Under the pieces are notes generated by a model, which saw nothing but the letters and a program-made list of their open reading frames with translations, did not search any database and was not told the origin of the DNA. Both the position numbers and the translations under genes were made by a program. A stretch of 64,000 bases of DNA from Clostridia bacterium. GTDB taxonomy: Bacteria > Bacillota > Clostridia > Christensenellales > Aristaeellaceae. Positions 54,460-62,665 of this stretch are shown here, piece after piece; position 1 is the first letter of the stretch; each line of letters opens with the position of its first letter. The stretch covers positions 1 to 64,000 of the forward strand of contig JAFZOG010000106.1 of NCBI GenBank assembly GCA_017550745.1. The letters run 5' to 3'.

Positions 54460-55931
54460 TTTCTTTTCCTCCTGAATTGGTTCAGCGGGTCAAAGCCCGC
54501 GTACGCTGCTTTCTGTGAAACGCTGGGCCGGATGGGATTGGTCATGCAGAAATAACGCCATTCGTCGGCCGCGTGATCCTCCTGGCTGCTGTCCAGATCC
54601 TCCGCGGCGCGGGGGTCGTAGCACAGCAGCGGCACCGTGCGGATGAACGCCCGGCAGGTATTGAACACATACATCATGGGGCAGCCGTTTTCGTCAAAGG
54701 CCAGCCGGTAATGGCACTGCATCCAGCCGGGAATGCGGTCGTTGTTGCCCTTCTCGAAATACACCCGGCGCTTCACCGCCGCGTCGTAACGGCTTACCCC
54801 GCTTTCCTCCCCCGCCCAGATGCTGGGATCGGCCACCCCCCGGATCGTTTTCCCTTTCAGCCATGGATGCTCCTGTTCCATCCGGGCGATCTCGGAGAAG
54901 ATTTTGTCATCCACCCACTTGACGCCCTCGTTGGGGATATCGCGCCCGTCCTGATCCTTCCGGCAGCCGTACAGCTCCAGGATGCGGTAAATCACCCCGT
55001 CAAAGTCCACCGCCCACCAGGCGCAGGAGAAGGGCCTGGCGTATCCCCAGTCGAAGGACCGGAAGATCTTCCAACCCGGAGGCGGGTCGAAGGGGGCGAT
55101 CACGTGGGTGAATTTTCTGTCCAGGTAATGGGCCGGATCATCGGTGAATTCTTCAAAGAACTGCCCCTCGTAAATGTCCCAGTTGCCGTACAGCCAGGCG
55201 TCCCGCAGCTTGGGCGGCAGGGCTTTCAGCTGCTCGATGTAATCCGGCTGCTGACGCATGAGGGCGGCGTTGTCCGTCAGCAGGGACTGGATGAACACAT
55301 AATCCTCCGGGTTTTCCCCCTCCCGGAACTTCCGCTCCTTTAAGCGCTTGATATACTGATGCCCCTTTCCCCCGGGGTTGCAGGTCATGTACAGGCGCTT
55401 GGGAAAGCCGTTGACCCCGCGCACGCAGGCGGCGATGGTTTTGATCTGGTACTCCGTCATCTGCGTGGCCTCGTCGATGCAGATCACGTCGTATTCGTGG
55501 CCCTGGATGTTCAGCAGGTCGTCGTCCCCGGCGCAGTACATGAACTTGATGGCGCTGCCGTTTGGGAAGCGGAACGCATGCTCTGTGCCGTTATAACTGG
55601 CGAAGCGGTACAGCAGGGTTTTCAGCGGGTTGATGTGGTTGGCCAGCAGCTCCGGATAGCTCCTGCGCATGATCAAAACCCGGATGCCGGGATACCTGCA
55701 GCACAGCAGAACCGCCTTCCACCGCACCGCCCAGCTCTTTCCCCCGCCCCGGGCCCCGCCGAAGATCACGTATTTCTGCTTTGCCAGGAAAAACAGCTTT
55801 TGCCGCGGGGTGGGAGGGGGCATTTTGATCGTGCGGCGGGCGGCGGGCGGCAAAAGGAGGTTTTCGCTTTTTCCGTTTCCCGGCGGATCGGAAAGCGCGC
55901 CGGAGATTCCTCCCGGCTCCTCCTCCCTCAT
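54456..55931 (-). CDS. Phage terminase large subunit
   Basis: A 491-residue DNA packaging ATPase-nuclease. Walker A-like GGARGGGKSWAVRW, Walker B YDVICIDEATQMTE, coupling motif YMTCNPGGKGH, and nuclease-domain acids (RSFDWGYARPFSCAWWAVDFDG, GVADPSIWAGEESG). Intact. Overlaps the small terminase gene by 4 bases. A Pro/Arg-rich N-terminal extension precedes the ATPase domain. Confidence 0.93.
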   Translation of the reverse strand: MREEEPGGISGALSDPPGNGKSENLLLPPAARRTIKMPPPTPRQKLFFLAKQKYVIFGGARGGGKSWAVRWKAVLLCCRYPGIRVLIMRRSYPELLANHINPLKTLLYRFASYNGTEHAFRFPNGSAIKFMYCAGDDDLLNIQGHEYDVICIDEATQMTEYQIKTIAACVRGVNGFPKRLYMTCNPGGKGHQYIKRLKERKFREGENPEDYVFIQSLLTDNAALMRQQPDYIEQLKALPPKLRDAWLYGNWDIYEGQFFEEFTDDPAHYLDRKFTHVIAPFDPPPGWKIFRSFDWGYARPFSCAWWAVDFDGVIYRILELYGCRKDQDGRDIPNEGVKWVDDKIFSEIARMEQEHPWLKGKTIRGVADPSIWAGEESGVSRYDAAVKRRVYFEKGNNDRIPGWMQCHYRLAFDENGCPMMYVFNTCRAFIRTVPLLCYDPRAAEDLDSSQEDHAADEWRYFCMTNPIRPSVSQKAAYAGFDPLNQFRRKRK

Positions 55932-56467
55932 TCCGCCAGCTCCTCCGTCTCCCTGTCCATCACGACCCCCAGGCCGCCGCCCGCTTCCTGCTGTTCCTTA
56001 CGTTCCTCCAGGGATTGCTTGCGGCGCATGAGGGCGATTTTTTCTTCCTCGTCCCTGGCCATGATGCCGGAGAGCATCATCCGGGTCTCCGCCTGCTTGC
56101 CGATCGCCGCCACGATGTGGTTCAGGTTGTCCGCCCAGGTCTTTTTGTCCGTCAGGGTCTCGCCGCTCCTTTCGCCCTCCAGGTAAGCGGAAAAGGCTTT
56201 TGCCGCCAGCAGCAGGGCTTTTTCCAGCTCATCCGACGCCGCCAGCAGCTTGCACAGTTCCCGCGCCTTCTTGTTGACTGCCTTCACCGCTGCTTTTCTG
56301 AACGCCTGATCCTCGATGGACGCCCGCGCCTGGGACCATTTCTCCTTCCTTGCCCAGGATGTCAGGGTGGAATATCCGATTCCCGTTTCCTCCGACAGTG
56401 CTTTCAGCGTCATATTTCCGCTCAGATACCGCTGCTTCGCTTTCAGTTTATCTGCTTCCGAACACAA
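55928..56467 (-). CDS. Phage terminase small subunit-like protein
   Basis: A 179-residue protein with an N-terminal helix-turn-helix (LKALSEETGIGYSTLTSWARKEKW) and long helical C-terminal part, the usual small terminase layout for pac/cos recognition. Start is TTG at 56467, supported by GGAGGTGA seven bases upstream. Context: directly before the large terminase. Confidence 0.8.
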   Translation of the reverse strand: MCSEADKLKAKQRYLSGNMTLKALSEETGIGYSTLTSWARKEKWSQARASIEDQAFRKAAVKAVNKKARELCKLLAASDELEKALLLAAKAFSAYLEGERSGETLTDKKTWADNLNHIVAAIGKQAETRMMLSGIMARDEEEKIALMRRKQSLEERKEQQEAGGGLGVVMDRETEELAE

Positions 56468-56505
56468 TTCTGTTCACCTCCAGGCTCCATCTTCCCAGAA
56501 AACGG

Positions 56506-56748
56506 TCACAAAAGAGAGTCCCCCTTTTCCTCGTCCTCCCGGTAGGTTTGCATCACTGCCCGGTACATTTCGCAGTTCTCATACTTGAAGCAGCAGAACA
56601 GGGTGTAGTGCAGCTTCTTTTCGCTGGGCCTGCCGAACACGATCTTGGCCCGCGTGTCCGGGATCAGGCTTTCGCAGGTGATCGCTTCCCTGGTGTGATA
56701 GGCAAAAAAGGGACATTTCGCGTCCCGGTCGTTCAGCTTTCCGTTCAT
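56506..56748 (-). CDS. Small Cys-rich protein of packaging operon
   Basis: An 80-residue protein with Cys spread as CPFF, ITCES, FCCFKYENC; possibly zinc-binding. No family recognised with certainty; similar small Cys proteins often precede terminase genes in clostridial prophages (general impression, not checked). ATG 56748 follows GGAGGG. First gene of the operon, under the operator-covered promoter. Confidence 0.65.
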   Translation of the reverse strand: MNGKLNDRDAKCPFFAYHTREAITCESLIPDTRAKIVFGRPSEKKLHYTLFCCFKYENCEMYRAVMQTYREDEEKGDSLL

Positions 56749-56770
56749 ACAGGCTGCCCTCCGTCCATCG

Positions 56771-56817
56771 AAAGTTTGATTTGTAAACAGTATAATTTAT
56801 AAATCAAACTTTGTCAA
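56771..56817 (-). promoter_or_regulatory. Operator-embedded promoter of packaging operon
   Basis: On minus a strong promoter: TTGACA (56812-56817), 17 bases, TATACT (56789-56794). It is overlaid by an inverted repeat of 17-base arms AAAGTTTGATTTGTAAA (56771-56787) and its inverse (56796-56812) with one mismatch. A repressor bound here would block the promoter. Confidence 0.8.
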
Positions 56818-56901
56818 GAGGAATTGTTTCATTTTTAAACTTTTTTATTATAACATACAGCTTCGGCCTTCATAGCCTGCTTCCTCAGGCGGAATTGACG
56901 G

Positions 56902-56936
56902 TTGACTTACCTATTCATCATGTAGTAAAATAGGTA
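56902..56936 (+). promoter_or_regulatory. Promoter and inverted repeat upstream of Rrf2 gene
   Basis: TTGACT (56902-56907), 18 bases, TAAAAT (56926-56931). The inverted repeat TACCTATT (56908-56915) and AATAGGTA (56929-56936) covers the spacer and -10, a plausible auto-operator. Confidence 0.6.
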
Positions 56937-56957
56937 TAAAGAAAGGCGGTATGCGGG

Positions 56958-57377
56958 ATGATCACAACCAAAGGGCGGTACGCGCTGCGCGTGATGATCG
57001 ATTTGGCGGAGCACAGCGGGGAAAAGTTTGTGCCATTGAAGGACATCGCACAGCGGCAGATGATTTCCAAAAAGTATCTGGAAATCATCGTCAAGGACCT
57101 GGTCAAAGGGAAGATGGTGGTAGGCGCCAGCGGCAAGGGCGGCGGATACCGCCTGGCCCGAAAGCCGGAAGAATATCCCGTGGGCGAGATCATTGAGCTG
57201 ATGGAAGGCACCCTGGCGACGGTGGCTTGCCTGGAAAACGGCGCGCTGCCCTGTCCGCGGGCGGAAATGTGCGAAACGCTGCCCTTGTGGAAAGAGTACT
57301 ATCAGTTGGTCCATGATTTCCTGTACAGCAAAAACTTAAGCTCCCTGATCGGGAAAAAGGTGGATCCCGTCCCATGA
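56958..57377 (+). CDS. Rrf2-family transcriptional regulator
   Basis: A 139-residue winged-helix regulator. N-terminal MITTKGRYALRVMIDLAEHSG and the helix-turn-helix KDIAQRQMISKKYLEIIVKDLVKGK, then the wing GKGGGYRLA; three Cys in CLENGALPCPRAEMC match the Fe-S ligand spacing of IscR/NsrR-like members, so it may sense iron-sulfur or redox state. ATG 56958 follows a GCGG stretch. No adjacent isc/suf genes. Confidence 0.9.
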   Translation: MITTKGRYALRVMIDLAEHSGEKFVPLKDIAQRQMISKKYLEIIVKDLVKGKMVVGASGKGGGYRLARKPEEYPVGEIIELMEGTLATVACLENGALPCPRAEMCETLPLWKEYYQLVHDFLYSKNLSSLIGKKVDPVP

Positions 57378-57391
57378 CGGCAGAAGGAAGA

Positions 57392-57438
57392 ACCCCCGAA
57401 GGAACGAAAGCCCGTGTATTCCTTCGGGGGTATGTTTT
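57392..57438. terminator. Terminator between Rrf2 and acetyltransferase genes
   Basis: ACCCCCGAAGGAA (57392-57404)/TTCCTTCGGGGGT (57419-57431), then ATGTTTTTTT on plus. Convergent genes. Confidence 0.85.
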
Positions 57439-57444
57439 TTTCTG

Positions 57445-58101
57445 TCACAGCTTTTTGATCCCGCTGACCTTGATGCCTTTTCTCAGCTCCGCTTCCTCCT
57501 TCAGGTCCTCCGGATCGATCTTTCGGTCGCGGTAGTAGAATTCCATATCTTTTTCGCCGATTTCCCGCAGCACGCGGCAGGGATTGCCCACGGCGATCAC
57601 ATTGGCAGGAATATCCTTCACCACCACGCTGCCCGCGCCGATCACGCTGTTCTCTCCGATGGTGACGCCGGGGCAGATGGTCACGTTCTCCCCGATCCAC
57701 ACGTTGTCGCAGATGGTGACAGGGTCGGTGTACATGTACTCCCGCATATCCGGGCGGATGGGATGGCCTACTGTAGCGATGGTGACCGCCGGGCCGAACA
57801 GTACGTTTTTCCCCACGGTGATCATGCCGTCATCCACAAAATTGCAGTTGAAATTCACATAGGTGCCTTCACCCATGATAATATGCCTGCCATAGCAGAA
57901 ATAGAAAGGAGGTTCGATCCATGCGTCCCCGCTGGAGGGATGCAGCATTTCCTTCTGGATACGCAGGCGTTCCTCCAGGGTGTCCGGGGTAGTAGCATTG
58001 AAGGCGATCATCCGTTTCTTTGCCTCGTCCCGCTCCTGCGGCATTCCTTCGCACATATCGGTGAACAGTTTGCCCGCCATGATCCGCTCGTGCATATTCA
58101 T
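57445..58101 (-). CDS. Maltose/galactoside O-acetyltransferase-like
   Basis: A 218-residue hexapeptide-repeat acetyltransferase. N-terminal MHERIMAGKLFTDMCEGMPQERDEAKKRM is typical of Maa/LacA/NodL. Left-handed beta-helix repeats (VNFNCNFVDDGMITVGKNVLFGPAVTIATVGHP, the last with the catalytic His), ending VGNPCRVLR. Acetylates sugars using acetyl-CoA; the physiological substrate is unsure. Confidence 0.9.
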   Translation of the reverse strand: MNMHERIMAGKLFTDMCEGMPQERDEAKKRMIAFNATTPDTLEERLRIQKEMLHPSSGDAWIEPPFYFCYGRHIIMGEGTYVNFNCNFVDDGMITVGKNVLFGPAVTIATVGHPIRPDMREYMYTDPVTICDNVWIGENVTICPGVTIGENSVIGAGSVVVKDIPANVIAVGNPCRVLREIGEKDMEFYYRDRKIDPEDLKEEAELRKGIKVSGIKKL

Positions 58102-58116
58102 CGATTTTCTCCCCTT

Positions 58117-58287
58117 TCATTTTTTCATCATCTCACGCATCGCGATGTTTTTTTCCCGCAGTTCGAGGCGTTTTGCTTTGCGCAGCGCTTTCTTCCTCTG
58201 CCTGCCTTCCGACACCCAGTTGCGCATCAGCGCGAAGGCGGACACGTCCCTGTTTCGCTCATTCAGCTTTTCCTGTACCTGATTCAT
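58117..58287 (-). CDS. Small basic protein, unknown
   Basis: A 56-residue, Arg/Lys-rich, helix-forming protein (MNQVQEKLNERNRDVSAF...KKALRKAKRLELREKN). ATG 58287 has AAAGGAGG upstream, better than the longer open frame. It lies 15 bases before the acetyltransferase gene on the same strand, so they likely form an operon. No family recognised. Confidence 0.6.
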   Translation of the reverse strand: MNQVQEKLNERNRDVSAFALMRNWVSEGRQRKKALRKAKRLELREKNIAMREMMKK

Positions 58288-58436
58288 ACATTTTCCTCCT
58301 TTATCATATGACCGTTCAGCATAAGCGTCAAGCAGTATTTCCGGAAATGCCCGCCCGTTCCCTGAAACAGGCGGGGCGGCGGAACAAATGACCTGGCAGC
58401 ATCTGTTCCGTTCGTGTTCAGGATAACACAATTTCC

Positions 58437-58465
58437 TTGCTTTTGCTTTCACAACAGGCTATAAT
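58437..58465 (+). promoter_or_regulatory. Promoter of AraC-family gene
   Basis: TTGCTT (58437-58442), 17 bases, TATAAT (58460-58465), about 33 bases before the start. Confidence 0.7.
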
Positions 58466-58497
58466 ACTATAACAATCGTATTTTTCAGGAGGCTGGG

Positions 58498-59400
58498 ATG
58501 GACGGAATCAAGGTGCGGATGGAAGGGTTCAGGGTGCGGGCGGACGGCTCGGAGGATGTGAACTACAACGCCCCGGATTTCCCGGTGCGCTCGGGCTATT
58601 CCTGCCTCGCGATCTTTCCGGGATTTTCCGCTGGATGCCACTGGCACAGGGATTTTGAAACGCTCCTGGCGGTGGACAATGACATGAACTATCAGGTGAA
58701 CGGGGTACGTGTGCCGCTGCGGAAAGGAGACGCCATTTTCGTCAACAGCGGGCGGCTGCATTTCGGCTATTCTGAAAAGGGCCGGGAATGCCATTACGGG
58801 TACGCGGTGTTTCATCCCAAATTCCTGGGATACAATTCGGTGATCGTGTCGATTCTGGAGCATATGGAAAGCGACGGCAGCCCGGATTATTTTCTTTTCA
58901 CGCCGGAGGACGGGGATGGCCCCGCTGTTATCGAGGCCATCCGTTTCATCTGCGGCCACGGCACGGTTCAGGAGGCGCTGGCTGTCCAATCCGCCTGCGC
59001 CGGGCTGCTGAACCGTGTTTACCGGCGCAGTGCCTCCGCTGCCCTGACCCCCGACCCGGACTGGGCCATCATCCGCGCGATGACCGGATATATCCAGGCA
59101 CATTATCAGGAAACCATGAAATTGGAAATGATCGCGGAAGCAGGCGCGGTCTGCCGCAGCCGGTGCTGTGAGCTGTTCAGACGTAAGCTGGGCGTATCGC
59201 CGCTGGTGTACGTCAACCGTTACCGTCTGGAAAAAGCCTGTAGCCTGCTGCGGGACGGAAAAAGTATCACGGAGTCTGGTTTTGCGTCCGGCTTCCAGAG
59301 CGCCAGCTATTTTTCCGAGACCTTCCGGAAGTTTTATGGCTGTACGCCATCGGATTATATCCGCAAAATCGGGGATAGGCTGGCGTTCCCGAAAACTTAA
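58498..59400 (+). CDS. AraC-family transcriptional regulator
   Basis: A 300-residue regulator: N-terminal cupin-like sensing half (CHWHRDFETLLAVDNDMNYQVNG, GDAIFVNSGRLHFGY) and C-terminal AraC helix-turn-helix pair (KLEMIAEAGAVCRSRCCELFRRKLGVSPLVYVNRYRLEKACSLL and GFASGFQSASYFSETFRKFYGCTPSDYIRK). Likely senses a sugar. Divergent from the acetyltransferase operon, which may be its target. Confidence 0.92.
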   Translation: MDGIKVRMEGFRVRADGSEDVNYNAPDFPVRSGYSCLAIFPGFSAGCHWHRDFETLLAVDNDMNYQVNGVRVPLRKGDAIFVNSGRLHFGYSEKGRECHYGYAVFHPKFLGYNSVIVSILEHMESDGSPDYFLFTPEDGDGPAVIEAIRFICGHGTVQEALAVQSACAGLLNRVYRRSASAALTPDPDWAIIRAMTGYIQAHYQETMKLEMIAEAGAVCRSRCCELFRRKLGVSPLVYVNRYRLEKACSLLRDGKSITESGFASGFQSASYFSETFRKFYGCTPSDYIRKIGDRLAFPKT

Positions 59401-59403
59401 CAG

Positions 59404-59432
59404 TTGTTCATCCCTGCTGTGTATGTTATAAT
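59404..59432 (+). promoter_or_regulatory. Promoter of dipeptidase operon
   Basis: TTGTTC (59404-59409), 17 bases, TATAAT (59427-59432), 31 bases before the start. Confidence 0.7.
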
Positions 59433-59462
59433 GAGGTGTTTTCTGATAAAGGGGGCGAAGCC

Positions 59463-60374
59463 ATGCTTCTTTTCGACACCCATGCCGACACGCTGTACAC
59501 ACGGTTCCAAAGGCCCCAAGCGGATTTTGACATCACCCCGGACAGGCTGCGGCAGGGGGGCGTGACGGTGCAGACCATGGCGCTGTTCGTGGGCGGCAGC
59601 CCGGAGCTGAAGCGCGTGGATGAAACCTTCGCCGGCGCGCTGAAGGAAGGCGCGCAATGGGAAGCGCAGGGCATCCGGCGCCTGGACGATTACCGGGACT
59701 GTACGGAAGGAGAGGTTGCTTTCATCTATTCCGTGGAGGGCTGCGACCTGCTGGACAACAGCCTGGCTCTGCTCTCCGCGTGGCGCGGGATGGGCGTGCG
59801 CATGGCGGCGCTGACCTGGAATTATGAAAACTGTGTGGGCGTTCCCGCCATCATGGACCAGGACGCGGGCTTAAAGCCTTTCGGGAAGGAAGCCGCCAGG
59901 GAAATGGCGCGCCTGGGCATCGCTCCGGATACCTCGCATCTGAGCCAGCGCGGGTTTTATGACCTGCTGGACATGGGCATCGTTCCGCTGGCTTCCCATT
60001 CCTGCTGCGGGGCGCTGTGCTGTCATTTCCGGAACCTGACGGACCATCAGCTGAAGGCCCTGTTCCAGGCAGGCGGCTATGTGGGCATCAACTTCTGCCC
60101 CGAGTTTTTAAGGCAGGACAGGGAAGCCGACCTGGACTCCGTCTGCGACCACGTGATCCATGTGATGGAGCTGGGGGGCGCGGGCCACGTGGGCTTCGGC
60201 TCCGATTTTGACGGCATCGACGCAAAGCCCCAGGGCTTGTCCGGCCCCCAGGATTTTCCCGCCTTATTGAACGCCCTGCGCCGCCGGGGACTCAGCGAGG
60301 AAGAAATCGCGGACGTGGCGGGACGAAACCTGCTGGCCTATTACGACAGAATCGACCCAAGAACGAAAGGATAA
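59463..60374 (+). CDS. Membrane dipeptidase family (M19)
   Basis: A 303-residue M19 metallodipeptidase. Metal-binding HADT near the start (FDTHADTLYT), VEGCDLL, DTSHLSQRGFYDLL, SHSCCGALC, and GFGSDFDGIDAK. ATG 59463 chosen because AAGGGGG lies before it. No signal, so likely cytoplasmic; substrates may be dipeptides, including D-containing ones. First gene of the operon to rlmH. Confidence 0.92.
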   Translation: MLLFDTHADTLYTRFQRPQADFDITPDRLRQGGVTVQTMALFVGGSPELKRVDETFAGALKEGAQWEAQGIRRLDDYRDCTEGEVAFIYSVEGCDLLDNSLALLSAWRGMGVRMAALTWNYENCVGVPAIMDQDAGLKPFGKEAAREMARLGIAPDTSHLSQRGFYDLLDMGIVPLASHSCCGALCCHFRNLTDHQLKALFQAGGYVGINFCPEFLRQDREADLDSVCDHVIHVMELGGAGHVGFGSDFDGIDAKPQGLSGPQDFPALLNALRRRGLSEEEIADVAGRNLLAYYDRIDPRTKG

Positions 60375-60379
60375 TCATT

Positions 60380-61093
60380 ATGCTGGGCATCATCGGCGCG
60401 ATGGACAAGGAGATCCGGGATCTATTGCAGAATATGCGGGACATTCAGGAACAGCAGACCGGCTATGCCCGTTATTTCGTGGGCACGCTGCACGGCCTGC
60501 GTCTCTGCGTGGCCCGGTGCGGCATCGGCAAGGTGCACGCGGCGCTGTGCTGCCAGGGGATGCTGCTGGCCCACCCTGAAATCAAAGCGGTATTGAACAT
60601 CGGCGTGGCGGGCGCGCTGCGGCCGGGGCTTGGCATTGGCGACATCGTGATCGCCCGCAGCGCGGTGCAGCACGATATGGACACCACGCCCATCGGCGAC
60701 CCCCTGGGGATGATCTCCGGTCCGAACATTGTGCATATTCCCTGCGACGAGGCGCTTTCCGCCCTGCTGCAAAAGGCCGCGGAGGAAGCGAATTTACGCA
60801 CCGAGCACGCCGCCGTCGCCACCGGCGACCAGTTCATCGTCGGCACGGAAAAGAAAAACTTCCTCTCCGACACCTTCGGCGCCGCCGCCTGCGATATGGA
60901 AGGCGGGGCCATCGCCCAATGCTGCTATGAGATGAACGTGCCCTACGCCGCCCTCCGCGCCATCTCGGACACCCGCGACGGGGACGGGCGCGAGTACATG
61001 GAAAAAGCGCTGTTCGCCTGCGGGCAGGAGCAAAAGCTGGTGCGCCATTTCCTGCCCCTGTACGCCGGATGGGAGGAAAAGCACAATGGATAA
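60380..61093 (+). CDS. mtnN: 5'-methylthioadenosine/S-adenosylhomocysteine nucleosidase
   Basis: A 237-residue nucleosidase that cleaves MTA and SAH to adenine plus the sugar thio-compound, part of methyl-cycle recycling. IIGAMDKEIRDL (catalytic Glu region), NIGVAGAL, GDQFIVG and CDMEGGAIAQCCYEMNVPYAALRAISD (catalytic Asp in the C-terminal ISD) are typical. Slightly overlaps the deaminase gene. Confidence 0.93.
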   Translation: MLGIIGAMDKEIRDLLQNMRDIQEQQTGYARYFVGTLHGLRLCVARCGIGKVHAALCCQGMLLAHPEIKAVLNIGVAGALRPGLGIGDIVIARSAVQHDMDTTPIGDPLGMISGPNIVHIPCDEALSALLQKAAEEANLRTEHAAVATGDQFIVGTEKKNFLSDTFGAAACDMEGGAIAQCCYEMNVPYAALRAISDTRDGDGREYMEKALFACGQEQKLVRHFLPLYAGWEEKHNG

Positions 61094-61550
61094 ATGGGAT
61101 GTACGGTTTATGGAAATGGCCCGGCTGGTGTCCGCCTGGACCAGCTGCTTCGCCCCGGGGCGGGCCATCGGCGCGGTGATCGTGAAGGACAAGCGCATCA
61201 TGACCACCGGCTACAACGGCGCGCCTGCCGGGATGAAGACCTGCAAGGAAAGGGGCGAATGCCTGCGCCGCAGGCTGGGCATCGAAAGCGGCACCCGGGC
61301 CGAGGTCTGCTATGCCGCCCACGCCGAGCAGAACGCCATTCTGCAGGCCGCGAAGCTGGGCATCAGCATCGACGGAGCCACCCTCTACTGCACCCACCAG
61401 CCCTGCTCCATCTGCGCCAAGATGATCGTGAACGCGGGCATCCGCCGGGTGGTCTACGAACAGGGCTACCCCGATCCCTTTACCCTGGAAATCTTCGGGG
61501 AAACGGGCGTGAAACTGGAAAAATACGAGCCCGCAACGGAAGCCCTTTGA
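61086..61550 (+). CDS. dCMP deaminase (ComEB-like)
   Basis: A 154-residue zinc deaminase that makes dUMP from dCMP for dTMP supply. HAEQNAI and CTHQPCSICAKMIVNAGIRRVVY are the zinc-binding motif; GYNGAPAG and ECLRRRLGIESG fit the family. Start overlaps the mtnN stop by 8 bases. Confidence 0.92.
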   Translation: MDKWDVRFMEMARLVSAWTSCFAPGRAIGAVIVKDKRIMTTGYNGAPAGMKTCKERGECLRRRLGIESGTRAEVCYAAHAEQNAILQAAKLGISIDGATLYCTHQPCSICAKMIVNAGIRRVVYEQGYPDPFTLEIFGETGVKLEKYEPATEAL

Positions 61551-61564
61551 AACAGGAGGTTCTC

Positions 61565-62665
61565 ATGAAACGCGCATTTTGTTTCTTTTTGCCGCTCCTG
61601 CTGATTTGCGGAGCCGTCCTGCCCGCCCTGGCGGCGGACATCCCCAACCCCATCCCGGTCGTGGCCAAAGCGGATCGGACGCCCACCACCAAGGGCGTGC
61701 ATCACTACATGCTCATCTGTGTGGACTCCTGGGACGCGAAAGCCTCCTTTGACAAGAAGCAGTGGGGGAACCATACCGACGGCCTCATCCTGGTGACCGT
61801 GGACGAAAACGCCCGGCGCGTGATGCTGACCAGCTTCATCCGGGACATGCTCATCCAGCGCCCGGACGGCAAGTTCGGCCGCATCAACAATTTCCTGGAC
61901 ACGGGAGGCTGGTGCAACGAAAACGGGAAAACCTACAACGAGGGCTTCCAGGCGCTGGTGGAAACCATCAACGGCCACTTTGACCTGAACATCGAAAAAT
62001 TCATCGTGATGGATTTCAAGCAGGTGGAAAACATCATCAACGCCGTGGGCGGGGTGGATATCACCATCACCAACCGCGAGGCCACCTATCTGAAGCGCTA
62101 TTCCATTTCCAGCGCCTCCACCACGCCCTCCATCACAGAAGGCCGGGGCGGCACGTATCATTTTTCCGGCCACGCGGCGGTGATCTATATGCGCATCCGC
62201 AAGATCGAAACCGCGGAATACGTCCACGCGGACGGAAAAACCTACTCCGACCACCAGGACTACGGCCGCACCTACCGGGACCGCATGGTGCTCACCGCCA
62301 TCGCCGAAAGCCTGCAGAACATCACCTATGACGGCGCCCTGCAGCTGCTGGACGTGATCCTTTCCAACATCGTGTACACCAACATGACCATCGACGACAT
62401 GATCGCCGCGGTGGATCTGGCCATGGCGCTGAAGGAAACCCCGGTGGAAAACATCCGGATGCCGGTCAGCAACCCTTCCAAGCAGAAGGACAGCGGGGAA
62501 TGGTACGAGATCTCGCCCACCATCGAAAGCTACAACAAAAACAATTTCAGCTACTGCGAATTCGCCTACGACGGCATGGCCACCAAGCAGGTGAATTATG
62601 AATTGAACCGCCAGGCGCTCCACGAATTCCTGACCGACAATTTTGTGGTGGTGGACGACGAATGA
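61565..62665 (+). CDS. LytR-CpsA-Psr (LCP) family envelope protein
   Basis: A 366-residue exported LCP protein with a cleavable-looking signal (MKRAFCFFLPLLLICGAVLPALAA). LCP domain with DGLILVTVDENARRVMLTSFIRDMLIQ, INNFL, VMDFKQVENIINAVGGVDI, and the R-rich IYMRIRK...RTYRDRMV stretch. The family attaches glycopolymers to peptidoglycan. Start supported by GGAGG; longer open frames upstream are shadows of the deaminase gene. Confidence 0.93.
   Translation: MKRAFCFFLPLLLICGAVLPALAADIPNPIPVVAKADRTPTTKGVHHYMLICVDSWDAKASFDKKQWGNHTDGLILVTVDENARRVMLTSFIRDMLIQRPDGKFGRINNFLDTGGWCNENGKTYNEGFQALVETINGHFDLNIEKFIVMDFKQVENIINAVGGVDITITNREATYLKRYSISSASTTPSITEGRGGTYHFSGHAAVIYMRIRKIETAEYVHADGKTYSDHQDYGRTYRDRMVLTAIAESLQNITYDGALQLLDVILSNIVYTNMTIDDMIAAVDLAMALKETPVENIRMPVSNPSKQKDSGEWYEISPTIESYNKNNFSYCEFAYDGMATKQVNYELNRQALHEFLTDNFVVVDDE

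Noticed and set aside
61094..61564. Upstream extension of the LCP gene
   Set aside because: It overlaps the deaminase gene in another frame; the signal peptide and GGAGG mark the start at 61565.
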